Position numbers and translations under genes: made by a program
Assembly (NCBI RefSeq): GCF_047601025.1
Contig: NZ_JASGJZ010000001.1
Coordinates: 2,046,001 to 2,110,000, forward strand
Reading direction: 5' to 3'
From: Pseudorhodoferax sp047601025
GTDB taxonomy: Bacteria; Pseudomonadota; Gammaproteobacteria; Burkholderiales; Burkholderiaceae_C
Length of the DNA: 64,000 nucleotides
Shown: piece by piece, positions 40,576 through 49,740 of the stretch
Layout of the letters: each line of letters begins with the position of its first letter
How positions within the stretch are numbered: the stretch's first letter is position 1
The notes under the pieces: generated by a model
The model's database searches: none
Told to the model about the DNA's origin: nothing
What the model saw: the letters and a program-made list of their open reading frames with translations, nothing else

Positions 40576-43023
40576 ATGCAATGGACCGGACCGGCCGCCT
40601 GGTCGGCGCGCGAGGTGCGCGCCGGCACGCGCCTGCCCTACCGCCGCCAGCACGACGACGGCACCGTCGAACTGCGCGACGGCGCGGTGATGCGGGTCAT
40701 CCGCGTCCCCGGCCTGCCCTTCGAGACCGACGACGCCGACGCGCTCGACCACCACCAGGCGGTGCGCGAGCTGCTGCTGCGCAGCGCCGTCGACGCCCGC
40801 TTCGTGGTCTACCACCACATCCTGCGGCTGCGCACCGCGGTGGCGATCGAGGGCATCTTCGAGTCGCCCTTCGCCGAGGCGCTGGACGAGCGCCGGCGCG
40901 CGCACCTGGCCCGCCAGCCGCTGTACGCCAACGAGCAGTTCATCACCGTGCTGCGCCGCCCGGCGCGCGGCAAGACCGGCTGGGCCGAGCGGCTGCTGCG
41001 CCGCCTGCGCGCGCCCGAAGACCAGCAGGCCGACGCCCGGCGCGAGCTGGATGCGGCCACCACCGCCTTGCTGAGCGGCCTGGCGCCCTACGGCGCCACG
41101 CTGCTGGGCGTGGACGACGCGGCCGGCGGCGTGCGCCTGGCGCGGCCGCTGGAACTGCTGTCGGCCCTGTACAACGGCGAGCTGCGCCCGGTGGCCCTGC
41201 CCGACGCGGCGCCGTCCGCGGCCGGTACGGCCCGCGCCACCCGCCAGGCCGACGTCGGCCACCACCTGCCCTATGCCCGGGTGAGCTTCGGCCTGAACGC
41301 GATCGAGACGGCCGGCGCCGGCACGCGCAGCTTCGCCGCCCTGCTGTCGCTGAAGGACTACCCGGCCGCCACCCGCCCCGGCATCCTGGACGCCCTGCTG
41401 CGCCTGCCGCACGAGATCACGCTGAGCGAGAGCTTCGCGCCGGCCGAGCGCCAGGTGGCGCGCGAGCGCATCGACCTGGCGCTGCGCCGGCTCAAGGTGG
41501 CCGATGCCGACGCGGCCAGCGAGCGCCTGGACATGCTGGCCGCCAAGGACGCGCTGTCGGCCGGCGCCACCGCCTTCGGCGACCACCACCTGACGCTGCT
41601 GGTGCGCGCCGCCACGCCCGGCGCGCTGGATGCCGCGGCGGCCGAGGTGGCCGCGGCCATGGCCGACGCCGGCGTGGTCGCGGTGCGCGAGGACACCCAG
41701 CTGGAGCCGGCCTTCTGGGGCCAGTTCCCTGGCAACGAGGCGCTGCTGGTGCGCCGCGCCCTGGTCTCCAGCGCCAATGCCGCCGGCTTCCTGTCGCTGC
41801 ACGGCTTTGCCGGCGGCCGGGCCGCGGGCAACCACTGGGGCCCGGCCGTGACCGTGTTCGAGACCACCAGCGGCACGCCGTACTACTTCAACTTCCACGC
41901 CGGCGACCTGGGCCACTTCACGGTGATCGGCCCTTCGGGCTCGGGCAAGACCGTGGTGCTGAACTTCCTCACCGCGCAGGCCGGCAAGTTCGCGCCGCGC
42001 GTGGTCTTCTTCGACAAGGACCGCGGCGCCGAGATCTTCCTGCGCGCGCTGGGTGGCCACTACGCCCGCATCGCGCGCGGCCAGCGCACCGGCTTCAACC
42101 CGCTGGCCCTGCCCGGCACGGCGGAGGACCGGGCCTTTCTGTGCCGCTGGTTCGCCGTGCTGCTGGCGGCCGACGGCGCCGAGGAGCTGGCCACCATCGC
42201 CGATGCGGTGGATGCCTGCTTCGACGGCACGCCCGCGCTGCGCCGGCTGCGCCACTTCCGCGAGCTGCTGGCCGGCGGCCGGCGCCCCAGCGCGGGCGAC
42301 CTGGCCGCCCGCCTGTCGCCTTACGTGGACGGCGGCGAGCACGCCTGGCTGTTCGACAACGCGCGCGACGCGCTGGACTTCGAGCGCATGGTCATGGGCT
42401 TCGACATGACCACGCTGCTGGACCAGCCGCGGCTGCGCACGCCGGTGATGATGTACCTGTTCCACCGCATCGACGAGCACCTGCGCGGCGAACCGACGCT
42501 GATCCTGATCGACGAGGGCTGGAAGGCGCTGGACGACCCGGAGTTCGCCGCCCGCATCCGCGACTGGCTGAAGACGCTGCGCAAGCGCAATGCCATCGTC
42601 GGCTTCGCGACGCAGAGCGCGCGCGACGCGCTGGACAGCAGCATCGCTCCGGCCCTGGTGGAGCAGACCGCCACCATGATCTTCATGCCCAACGCCAAGG
42701 CGCGGGCCGAGGACTATTGCGGCGGCTTCGGCCTGTCGGCGCACGAGCACGCGCTGATCCGCGCGCTGCCGGCCAGCAGCCGCTGCTTCCTGGTGCGGCA
42801 CGCCCAGCAGTCGGTGGTGGCGCGGCTGGACCTGGGCGGCATGGACGACCTGCTGATGGTGCTGTCCGGCCGCGAGTCGGCCGTGCGCCGGCTCGACACG
42901 ATCCGCGCGCGCGTCGGCGACGCGCCGGCCGCCTGGTACCCGCTGCTCACCGGCGCGTCCTGGCCCGGCCAGGACGGCCGCCCGGCGGCCGGCGTGCCGG
43001 ACCGCTTCGAGGAGGCCGCATGA
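40576..43023 (+). CDS. virB4: VirB4-family ATPase
   Basis: 815 residues. Walker A GPSGSGKTVVLNFL near 453, Walker B LILIDEGWKAL near 643 and the conserved LRKRNAIVGFATQSARDAL segment identify the VirB4/TrbE ATPase that energises type IV secretion. The N-terminal part (1-350) is the typical CagE/TrbE region. It overlaps the next gene by 4 bases. Confidence 0.95.
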   Translation: MQWTGPAAWSAREVRAGTRLPYRRQHDDGTVELRDGAVMRVIRVPGLPFETDDADALDHHQAVRELLLRSAVDARFVVYHHILRLRTAVAIEGIFESPFAEALDERRRAHLARQPLYANEQFITVLRRPARGKTGWAERLLRRLRAPEDQQADARRELDAATTALLSGLAPYGATLLGVDDAAGGVRLARPLELLSALYNGELRPVALPDAAPSAAGTARATRQADVGHHLPYARVSFGLNAIETAGAGTRSFAALLSLKDYPAATRPGILDALLRLPHEITLSESFAPAERQVARERIDLALRRLKVADADAASERLDMLAAKDALSAGATAFGDHHLTLLVRAATPGALDAAAAEVAAAMADAGVVAVREDTQLEPAFWGQFPGNEALLVRRALVSSANAAGFLSLHGFAGGRAAGNHWGPAVTVFETTSGTPYYFNFHAGDLGHFTVIGPSGSGKTVVLNFLTAQAGKFAPRVVFFDKDRGAEIFLRALGGHYARIARGQRTGFNPLALPGTAEDRAFLCRWFAVLLAADGAEELATIADAVDACFDGTPALRRLRHFRELLAGGRRPSAGDLAARLSPYVDGGEHAWLFDNARDALDFERMVMGFDMTTLLDQPRLRTPVMMYLFHRIDEHLRGEPTLILIDEGWKALDDPEFAARIRDWLKTLRKRNAIVGFATQSARDALDSSIAPALVEQTATMIFMPNAKARAEDYCGGFGLSAHEHALIRALPASSRCFLVRHAQQSVVARLDLGGMDDLLMVLSGRESAVRRLDTIRARVGDAPAAWYPLLTGASWPGQDGRPAAGVPDRFEEAA

Positions 43024-44222
43024 CGATGGGCTGCACCGGCCTGCCGCTCGACGGCCCCGAGGGCATCGCCCAGGCGCTGCGCGCGGTCGACTGCCTGTCG
43101 CGCCAGGCCACGGCCGGTGCCTTCGGCCGGCTGTTCGGCCCGCAGGGCGCGCTGTCGCAGGCGCTGACCGTGCTGCTGGCGATCTACGTGGCGCTGCTGG
43201 GCCTGGGCCTGCTCAGCGGGCGCACGCGGCTGCGGCTGTCGCTGCTGGCGCCGCGCGCGCTGACCGTGGGCCTGGTGCTGACCTTCGCCACCTCGTGGCT
43301 GGCCTACCAGCAGGTGGTGGTCAACCTGGCCATGGACGTGCCGGACGAGCTGGCGCGCGTGCTGGCCGGCGAGCCGGGCTCGGCCGTGGACCGCTATGCC
43401 CGGCGCCTGGACGACCTCCTGGCCGGCGTGGAGCAGGCGGCCGAGGCCAATGCCGCCACCGGCGGCGCGGCGGCCGGCAGGGCCGGCCCGGTCACCCCGG
43501 CCGGCGTGCTGGGGCTGGCGGCTTTCCTGCTGATGCTGGGCACCGCCGGGCTGCACGTGGCCGCCAGGATCACGCTGGCGGCGCTGCTGGCGCTGGGGCC
43601 GGTGTTCATCGTGCTGGCGCTGTTCCGGGCCACGCGCGGGCTGTTCGAGGGCTGGCTGAAGAGCACCCTGCTGTTCGCCCTGGCGCCGCTGCTGGGCGTG
43701 CTGGCGGGCAGCGGCGCCCTGCGCCTGGTCACGCCCATGGTCCAGGCCATCGGCAACGCCGGCAGCGCGGTCACGCTGCGCCAGGCCGCCGGCCTGCTGC
43801 TGGTGGCCTGCGTCCATCTGGCGCTGATGGCGATCGCGCTGCGGGCGGCCGCGTCGCTGACGCATGGCTGGTCGCTGGCGCCGGCGGCCGGGTTGCCCGC
43901 CGACGGGCCGGTGCCGCCCGCCGTGCCGGCAGCGCTGCCGGCCGCCACCCAGGCGCCGCTGCCGGCGGCGCTGGCGCTGCATGCCGCCGCGCGCGCGGGC
44001 GCCGCCAGCCCGGCACCGCCCGCCGCGGCCCAGGACGAGCGCATACGCCAGCTGGTGGCCGCGGGCACGGCGGTCCGCCCGGGCCCGGCACAAGGTCCCG
44101 GCCCGGCCGGCCCCTGGCCCCGGACGGGCCCGGCCGCGGCCCCGTCCGGCGCGCGGCAGCGCATCCACGGCCTGGCGCGGCTGCGCCCGGCTGCTCCCCA
44201 ACCACCCGAGGTGTCCCCATGA
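43020..44222 (+). CDS. virB6: VirB6/TrbL-like membrane protein
   Basis: 400 residues with about 5-6 hydrophobic helices between 35 and 290 (for example LTVLLAIYVALLGLGLL and ITLAALLALGPVFIVLALF), including the LFRATRGLFEGWLKS segment typical of VirB6. The C-terminal 100 residues are Pro/Ala-rich. It forms part of the inner-membrane channel. It is coupled to both neighbours by ATGA overlaps, leaving no room for virB8. Confidence 0.85.
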   Translation: MTMGCTGLPLDGPEGIAQALRAVDCLSRQATAGAFGRLFGPQGALSQALTVLLAIYVALLGLGLLSGRTRLRLSLLAPRALTVGLVLTFATSWLAYQQVVVNLAMDVPDELARVLAGEPGSAVDRYARRLDDLLAGVEQAAEANAATGGAAAGRAGPVTPAGVLGLAAFLLMLGTAGLHVAARITLAALLALGPVFIVLALFRATRGLFEGWLKSTLLFALAPLLGVLAGSGALRLVTPMVQAIGNAGSAVTLRQAAGLLLVACVHLALMAIALRAAASLTHGWSLAPAAGLPADGPVPPAVPAALPAATQAPLPAALALHAAARAGAASPAPPAAAQDERIRQLVAAGTAVRPGPAQGPGPAGPWPRTGPAAAPSGARQRIHGLARLRPAAPQPPEVSP

Positions 44223-45064
44223 AACCACCAAGACTGCTCAGGCCGGCATGGCTGGGGCTGCTGGCCGCCGCGGCGATCCAGGCCCGGGCCGAGGCCCCGG
44301 ACCCGCGCATCCGCAGCGTCGACTACGCGGCCGACGCCGTGCTGCGCATCGCCGGCCGCGAAGGCTTCCAGTCGTCCATCGTCTTCGGCGACGACGAGAA
44401 GATCGAGAACGTGGCCGTGGGCGACAGCCTGGGCTGGCAGGTGACGCCGAACAAGCGCGGCAACCTGCTGTTCCTCAAGCCCATGCCGCGGAGCACGGCG
44501 ACCAACATGACGGTGGTCACCGACAAGCGGGTCTACCTGTTCGACCTGGCGCCGGCCGCCAAGGCCAGGCCGGCGCTGTACAGCCTGCGCTTCAACCGGG
44601 TGGCGCCGGCCGCGCCGCCGGCCGAGGCCGTTCCCGCGGCGCCTGCAGCGGCGCCCCCCGCGCCGCCGCCGGAGCCGCAGCCGGCCGTGGCCCAGGCCCC
44701 GGCGCCGCGCGCGGCGGCCTTGCACTTCGCCTGGCGCCAGGAAGGCGCGCGCCAGCTGCTGCCGGCGCACGTCTTCGACGACGGCCGCTCGGTCTTCCTG
44801 GACTGGCGGCCCGATGCGCCGCTGCCGGCCATCCTGAGCGCGGGCCCGGACGGCGTCGAAGGGCCGGTGAACTACACGGTGCAAGGCCGCACCCTGGTGG
44901 TCGACGGCCCGGCCACCCGCCTGGTGCTGCGCGTGGGCCGGGACGCGGCCGTGCTGACCCGGCTGGACGCCGACCCCGCCCCGGCCGGCACCGCCCCGGC
45001 CGGCACCGCCTCTGCCGGCACCGCCTCGGCGGCGCTGGACGCACGGCTGTTCGGTGGCCCATGA
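44219..45064 (+). CDS. virB9: VirB9-like outer-membrane core protein
   Basis: 281 residues. A signal peptide (about 1-24) is followed by DPRIRSVDYAADAVLRIAG and IVFGDDEKIENVAVGDSLGW, the diagnostic VirB9 N-terminal domain. A Pro/Ala-rich linker (about 130-165) leads to the C-terminal domain with DDGRSVFLDW and YTVQGRTLVVDG. It pairs with VirB10 in the core complex. No VirB7 lipoprotein gene was seen beside it. Confidence 0.92.
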   Translation: MKPPRLLRPAWLGLLAAAAIQARAEAPDPRIRSVDYAADAVLRIAGREGFQSSIVFGDDEKIENVAVGDSLGWQVTPNKRGNLLFLKPMPRSTATNMTVVTDKRVYLFDLAPAAKARPALYSLRFNRVAPAAPPAEAVPAAPAAAPPAPPPEPQPAVAQAPAPRAAALHFAWRQEGARQLLPAHVFDDGRSVFLDWRPDAPLPAILSAGPDGVEGPVNYTVQGRTLVVDGPATRLVLRVGRDAAVLTRLDADPAPAGTAPAGTASAGTASAALDARLFGGP

Positions 45065-46179
45065 AGCCGATGCACACGCCCGTCCCCGCGCTGCCGCTGG
45101 CCACCATGGCGGCCACCGTCCCCCCGGCGCACCTGGCCGATCCGCGCCGCACGCTGGACGCCCAGGCCCTGGCGCTGGCCAGCCGCAACGCCTTCCCGGT
45201 GGTGGCCGGCCACGTGCAGCGGCGCGACCGCTTCGGCCTGGCCGCCGGCGCCGCCTGTGCGCTGGCCTTGGGCGCGGCGGCGTTCTGGTCGCTGTCGCAG
45301 CAGCGCACGCCGCCGCTGCCGGCGCCGCCGCCACCCGCACCGGCCCTGCCGGCGCCGGGCCCGGTGGCCGCTCCGCCCCCCGCACCGGCGGCCAGGCCGC
45401 GGGCGGTGCCGCAGCCCGATCCGCGCGACCTGCGCGCCAACGCGCCGTCGCTGATCGTGGACATGGCGCCGGCCGCGCCCGCCCCGGCCCCGGCCGGCCA
45501 CGCCCCGCCGGCCGAGGCGCCCGTCGCTGCCAAGCCGGGGAATGCCCCGCGCGGCGCGCAGCAGCCGCTGTCGGCCGAGGAGTCGTTCGCCGAGCGCATC
45601 GGCAGCAGCGCGGCCGACACCGTCGGCGCCAGCCGGCTGGCCGACCCGGCCCACACCGTGGTGCAGGGCAGCCTGATCGCCGCGGTGCTGGAAACCGCGA
45701 TCGACAGCGACCTGCCCGGCTACGCCCGCGCCGTGGTCAGCCAGGACCTGCGCTCGTTCGACGGCTCGCGCGTGCTGGTGCCGCGCGGCTCGCGCCTGAT
45801 CGGCCAGTACAAGAGCAACGTGGCCAATGGCCAGAAGCGCGCCTACGTGATGTGGTCGCGCCTGCTGCGGCCCGACGGCGTGTCCATCGCCCTGGCCTCG
45901 CCGGCCACCGACTTCGCCGGCAGCACCGGCATGGCCGGCGAGGTCGACACCCATTTCATCGAGCGCTTCGGCTCGGCGGTGATGCTGTCGGTGGTCGAGG
46001 TGTTCGCCGCCATCGGCACCGCGGCCACGGTGATCTCGGGCGCGCAGAGCGCCGCCGCCGTGGCGGCCCAGCGCGACGCCCAGATCCCGCCGACCATCCG
46101 CGTGCCCCAGGGCACGCCGGTGCGGGTCTTCGTCGCCCGCGACCTGGACTTCTCCGGCCTGGCGGCCGAGGAGCGGTGA
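45061..46179 (+). CDS. virB10: VirB10-like core complex protein
   Basis: 372 residues. One transmembrane helix (about 60-78), then a long Pro/Ala-rich periplasmic stretch (about 80-165), then the VirB10 beta-barrel domain: VVQGSLIAAVLETAIDSDLPG, VLVPRGSRLIGQYKSNV and RVFVARDLDFSG at the end. It spans both membranes and senses ATP use by VirB4/B11. It is coupled to virB9 and virB11. Confidence 0.94.
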   Translation: MKPMHTPVPALPLATMAATVPPAHLADPRRTLDAQALALASRNAFPVVAGHVQRRDRFGLAAGAACALALGAAAFWSLSQQRTPPLPAPPPPAPALPAPGPVAAPPPAPAARPRAVPQPDPRDLRANAPSLIVDMAPAAPAPAPAGHAPPAEAPVAAKPGNAPRGAQQPLSAEESFAERIGSSAADTVGASRLADPAHTVVQGSLIAAVLETAIDSDLPGYARAVVSQDLRSFDGSRVLVPRGSRLIGQYKSNVANGQKRAYVMWSRLLRPDGVSIALASPATDFAGSTGMAGEVDTHFIERFGSAVMLSVVEVFAAIGTAATVISGAQSAAAVAAQRDAQIPPTIRVPQGTPVRVFVARDLDFSGLAAEER

Positions 46180-47180
46180 TGCACCCGCTGCCCGAGCAGC
46201 CGGCGCCCGCCGGCCATGCGCCCGCCGGCGCCTACCTGCACAGCTACCTGGCGCCGCTCCAGCCCTGGCTGCAGCGCGACGACGTCAGCGAGATCCTGGT
46301 CAACCGCCCCGGCGAGCTGTGGATCGAGCGGGCCGGCGCGGACGCGATGCAGCGCGTCGCCGTGCCGCAGCTCGACGCCACCTGGCTGCGCCGGCTGGCC
46401 GAGCAGATCGCCCGCGCCAGCCACCAGGGCGTGAACCGCGAATGGCCGCTGCTGGCCGCCACGCTGCCCGATGCCTCGCGCGTGCAGGTGGTGGCGCCGC
46501 CGGCCACGCGCGGCGACGCCCACGTGCTGGCCATCCGCCGCCACCGCGTGCAGCACATCGCGCTGGACGCCTACGCCGCGCCCGGCGGCGCGATCGCGCC
46601 GGCGGAGCCCTTGGCCATCGACCCGGCCGACCCGGTCGGCACGCTGCGCCGCGCCGTGGCCGCGCGCGCCACCGTGCTGGTCAGCGGCGGCACCTCCAGC
46701 GGCAAGACCACGTTCCTGAACGCGCTGCTGCGCGAGCTGCCGGCCGGCGAGCGGGTCGTCCTGGTCGAGGACACGCCCGAGCTGCGCCTGCCCGGGCCGA
46801 ACGGCCTGGGCCTGGTGGCCGTCAAGGGCGCGCTGGGCGAGGCCCGGCTGACCACGCACGACCTGCTGCAGGCCGCGCTGCGGTTGCGCCCCGACCGCAT
46901 CGTGGTCGGCGAGCTGCGCGGCGAGGAGGCGGTGAGCTTTCTGCGCGCGGTCAACACCGGCCACCCGGGCTCGTTCAGCACCATCCACGCCAACAGCCCG
47001 GCCGGCGCGCTGGAGCAGCTGGCCCTGATGGTGATGCAGGCCGGGCTGGGGCTGTCGCGCGCCGACACCATCGACTACGCCTGCTCGGTGGTGGACCTGG
47101 TGGTGCAGCTGGGCCGCCGCCATGGCCGGCGCGGCATCGTCCAGATCGCCGCCACCCGCGAGCTGCGCCGGCGGCCATGA
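46179..47180 (+). CDS. virB11: VirB11-family ATPase
   Basis: 333 residues. Walker A GGTSSGKTTFL near 170, VLVEDTPELRL (Asp box), RPDRIVVGELRGEEA (Walker B) and GHPGSFSTIHANS (His box) are all present. It is a hexameric traffic ATPase at the inner face of the membrane. The gene shares its ATG with the virB10 stop (TGATG). It is the last virB gene of the operon; virD4 is not next to it. Confidence 0.95.
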   Translation: MHPLPEQPAPAGHAPAGAYLHSYLAPLQPWLQRDDVSEILVNRPGELWIERAGADAMQRVAVPQLDATWLRRLAEQIARASHQGVNREWPLLAATLPDASRVQVVAPPATRGDAHVLAIRRHRVQHIALDAYAAPGGAIAPAEPLAIDPADPVGTLRRAVAARATVLVSGGTSSGKTTFLNALLRELPAGERVVLVEDTPELRLPGPNGLGLVAVKGALGEARLTTHDLLQAALRLRPDRIVVGELRGEEAVSFLRAVNTGHPGSFSTIHANSPAGALEQLALMVMQAGLGLSRADTIDYACSVVDLVVQLGRRHGRRGIVQIAATRELRRRP

Positions 47181-47278
47181 CGGCGCCTGCCGTCCGCCCG
47201 GTGCGGCGCCTGCCCGCGCCCGGCCGCGGCCGGTACCTCCGGCGCCGGCCGGCCGGGCCGCGTGGCAGCATGCGGGGC

Positions 47279-49618
47279 ATGGAACACGCTCGCACGACCC
47301 GGCGCTGGTCGGGGCCGCCGATCTCGCTGCAGGTGATGGCGCTGCTGCTGGGCGGGCTGGTCGTCGCCCAGGCCGTCACCCTGGCCCTGACGCTGCTGGT
47401 GCCGCCGGAGCCGCCGCCGCAGTACCGGCTGCAGGACATCGCGCAGGCCCTGGGCGACAGCGCCTTCGCCGCCGCCCCGGGCGGCGCGCGCCGGCTGCAG
47501 CGCAGCCTGGCCGCGTCGCCGCCCGCGCCCTCCGGGCCGGGCTGGCTGACCTCGGAACGCGCGCGCCACGACCTGGCGCAGATGCTGGGGCGCGACGAGG
47601 CGCAGGTGCGGCTGTTCTTCTATACGCCCCTGCCGTTCGCCGGCACGGCCCACGGCCCGCTGGCGCCGCCGGACGCCGGCGGGCCGGCGCCGGCGCTGCG
47701 CCGGCCCTCGTCATGGCGGGACGAACGAAACGACGAGCGGGACGACGGCATGCCGCGCCTGCTGCGCGCCACGCACTGGGTGGTGGCCCAGGCCGGCCAC
47801 GGGCCGGGCGGCCTCGGCGGGCCCGGGCCGTTCGGCGGCACGGGCGGCGGTGCCGGCGGCCCGGGTGGCTGGCCCGGCGGCGGTCCCGGGGGCGGCCCGG
47901 GCGGGTTCGGCTGGCCGGACCGCCCCGCCGGCACCGCGCCGGCCCCGGTCCCCCAGCCCCAGCGCGACCAGCCCTCCGCCGCGCCTGATGCGCCTGGTGC
48001 GCCTGCCGTGTCTGCTACGCCCGCCACGCCCGCCACGCCCGCCACATCCGTCACGCCCGTCACGCCCGTCACGCCGGCGCCGCCGTCCTCGCCCGCCGCG
48101 CCGCCTGCCGAGCCGGCTGCCGCCCAGGCCGCCCAGGCAGCCCAGCCTCCCGGTCCGGCCGCGGCGCCCGACACGCCCGGGCCGGCCCATGGCGATGCCG
48201 GCGCCGCCCCGGCCGCGGCGAGCCCGGCGTCCCCCGGCAACGCCGGCACGGCGCCCGGTCCGGCGGCCCGGCCGGAGCCCTCCGTTGACGCCGGCACCGT
48301 ACCTGGCCCGGCGGCCCGGCCCGGTACCCAGCCTGTTGCCGGCGACGCGCCGCTGCGCCAGCCGCCGGCTTCGGCGGGCCGCACCGCGCCGGCCGCACCG
48401 CGCGCCGCGCCGGCGGCCCCGCCGCGGCGGCCGGCCGCCGATGCCGGTGCCAGCGCCTCGCCTGCGGGCCCTGCCGCGCCGGCGTCCCGGCCAGCGGCCG
48501 CGGCAACGCCGCCGCCCGCCCCGCCGGTGGATGCCGGCCATGCCGCCGCCCCGGCCGGCGCGGCGGCGGCCCTGGCCGGCGGCCAGCGCCCGGACCCGCC
48601 CGGCGCGGAACCGCCGGGCCTGTTGCGCGGCCTGTTCGGCCTGCCCGCCCCGGCGCCCTTCGTCGAAGGCGACTTCATCGCCGCGGTGCAGCTGGCCGAA
48701 GGCAGCTGGGCCGTGGTGCAGCCGGTGCCGGCGCCGTTTCCCAATGCCTGGCAGCGGCGCGTGCTGCTGTGGTTCGCCGTCGCCGCGGCCGTCGTCGCGC
48801 CGCTGGGCTGGCTGTTCTCGCGCCGGCTGGCCCGGCCGATCGCCGCCTTCGCCGACGCGGCCGAGCGGCTGGGCCGCGACCCCGCGGCGCCGGTGCTGGC
48901 GCTGGAAGGCCCGGCCGAGGTCGGCCGCGCCGCCCACGCGTTCAACCGCATGCAGCACCGGCTGCGCAGCTTCATCGACGACCGCACGGCGATGATCGGC
49001 GCCATCAGCCACGACCTGCGCACCCCGCTGACGCGCATGCGCTTTCGCATCGAGGACGCGCCCGACGACCTGCGCGCCGGCCTGCTGTACGAGGTGGAGG
49101 AGATGGAGCAGATGATCAGCTCGGTGCTGGCCTTCGTCCGCGACGCCTCCGAGCCCGCCGGCCGCCAGCGGCTGGACCTGGCGGACCTGGTGCAGGACGT
49201 GGTCGGCCATGCCACCGCGGGCGGCAAGCCGGTGACGCTGGGCCCGCACCGGGCCGCCACCGTCGAGGCCGACCCGGTGGGCATGCGCCGGCTGCTGGAC
49301 AACCTGATCGAGAACGCGGTGAAGTACGGCGACCGCGCCGAGGTCAGCCTGTTCACCGACCGTCAGGACGTGGTGGCCGAGATCCGCGACCACGGCCCCG
49401 GCCTGCCCGAGGCCGAGCTGGAGCGCGTGTTCGAGCCCTTCTACCGCGCGCCCAGCGCCCGTGCGTCGGGCAAGAGCGGTACCGGGCTGGGCCTGGCGGT
49501 GTGCCGCTCGATCGCCCGCGCCCATGGCGGCGACGTGAAGCTGCGGCGCGACCCCCAGGGCATCGTGGCCCAGGTGCGGCTGCCGCTGGCCTACGAGGCG
49601 ACGGCCCTGCCGCACTGA
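47279..49618 (+). CDS. EnvZ-like sensor histidine kinase with large Pro/Ala-rich insert
   Basis: 779 residues. Helix 1 is near 15-37 and helix 2 near 493-515, giving a very large periplasmic part. Residues about 172-457 are low-complexity: Gly-rich, then Pro/Ala/Thr-rich with TPATPAT repeats. The cytoplasmic part has HAMP, ISHDLRTPL (phospho-His near 575), NLIENAVKYG, DHGPGLPE and GTGLGLAV. ATG 47270 is an alternative start. It follows virB11 by 98 bases. The likely partner is the regulator at 38010-38759 beyond virB1. Confidence 0.88.
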   Translation: MEHARTTRRWSGPPISLQVMALLLGGLVVAQAVTLALTLLVPPEPPPQYRLQDIAQALGDSAFAAAPGGARRLQRSLAASPPAPSGPGWLTSERARHDLAQMLGRDEAQVRLFFYTPLPFAGTAHGPLAPPDAGGPAPALRRPSSWRDERNDERDDGMPRLLRATHWVVAQAGHGPGGLGGPGPFGGTGGGAGGPGGWPGGGPGGGPGGFGWPDRPAGTAPAPVPQPQRDQPSAAPDAPGAPAVSATPATPATPATSVTPVTPVTPAPPSSPAAPPAEPAAAQAAQAAQPPGPAAAPDTPGPAHGDAGAAPAAASPASPGNAGTAPGPAARPEPSVDAGTVPGPAARPGTQPVAGDAPLRQPPASAGRTAPAAPRAAPAAPPRRPAADAGASASPAGPAAPASRPAAAATPPPAPPVDAGHAAAPAGAAAALAGGQRPDPPGAEPPGLLRGLFGLPAPAPFVEGDFIAAVQLAEGSWAVVQPVPAPFPNAWQRRVLLWFAVAAAVVAPLGWLFSRRLARPIAAFADAAERLGRDPAAPVLALEGPAEVGRAAHAFNRMQHRLRSFIDDRTAMIGAISHDLRTPLTRMRFRIEDAPDDLRAGLLYEVEEMEQMISSVLAFVRDASEPAGRQRLDLADLVQDVVGHATAGGKPVTLGPHRAATVEADPVGMRRLLDNLIENAVKYGDRAEVSLFTDRQDVVAEIRDHGPGLPEAELERVFEPFYRAPSARASGKSGTGLGLAVCRSIARAHGGDVKLRRDPQGIVAQVRLPLAYEATALPH
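48017..48079. repeat. 9-bp coding tandem repeat inside the kinase insert
   Basis: Seven 9-base units of the form ACGCCCGCC or ACGCCCGTC encode Thr-Pro-Ala or Thr-Pro-Val. They sit in the low-complexity periplasmic insert, so copy-number change alters insert length without breaking the frame. Confidence 0.85.
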
Positions 49619-49740
49619 GCGCGGCCGGCGTGGCCGTCCCCCGTCGCGCGTGCCCGCCGTCGCCCGCGAGCGTCCTGCCGTGCCGAGGCCCGGGACGCCC
49701 CGGATAATCCGCGGCTTCTTTGCGCAGGAGACCCCGGGCC

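Noticed and set aside
43020..45064. VirB8 hidden between virB6 and virB9
   Set aside because: The genes overlap by 4 bases and no VirB8-like frame exists in other frames of this stretch.
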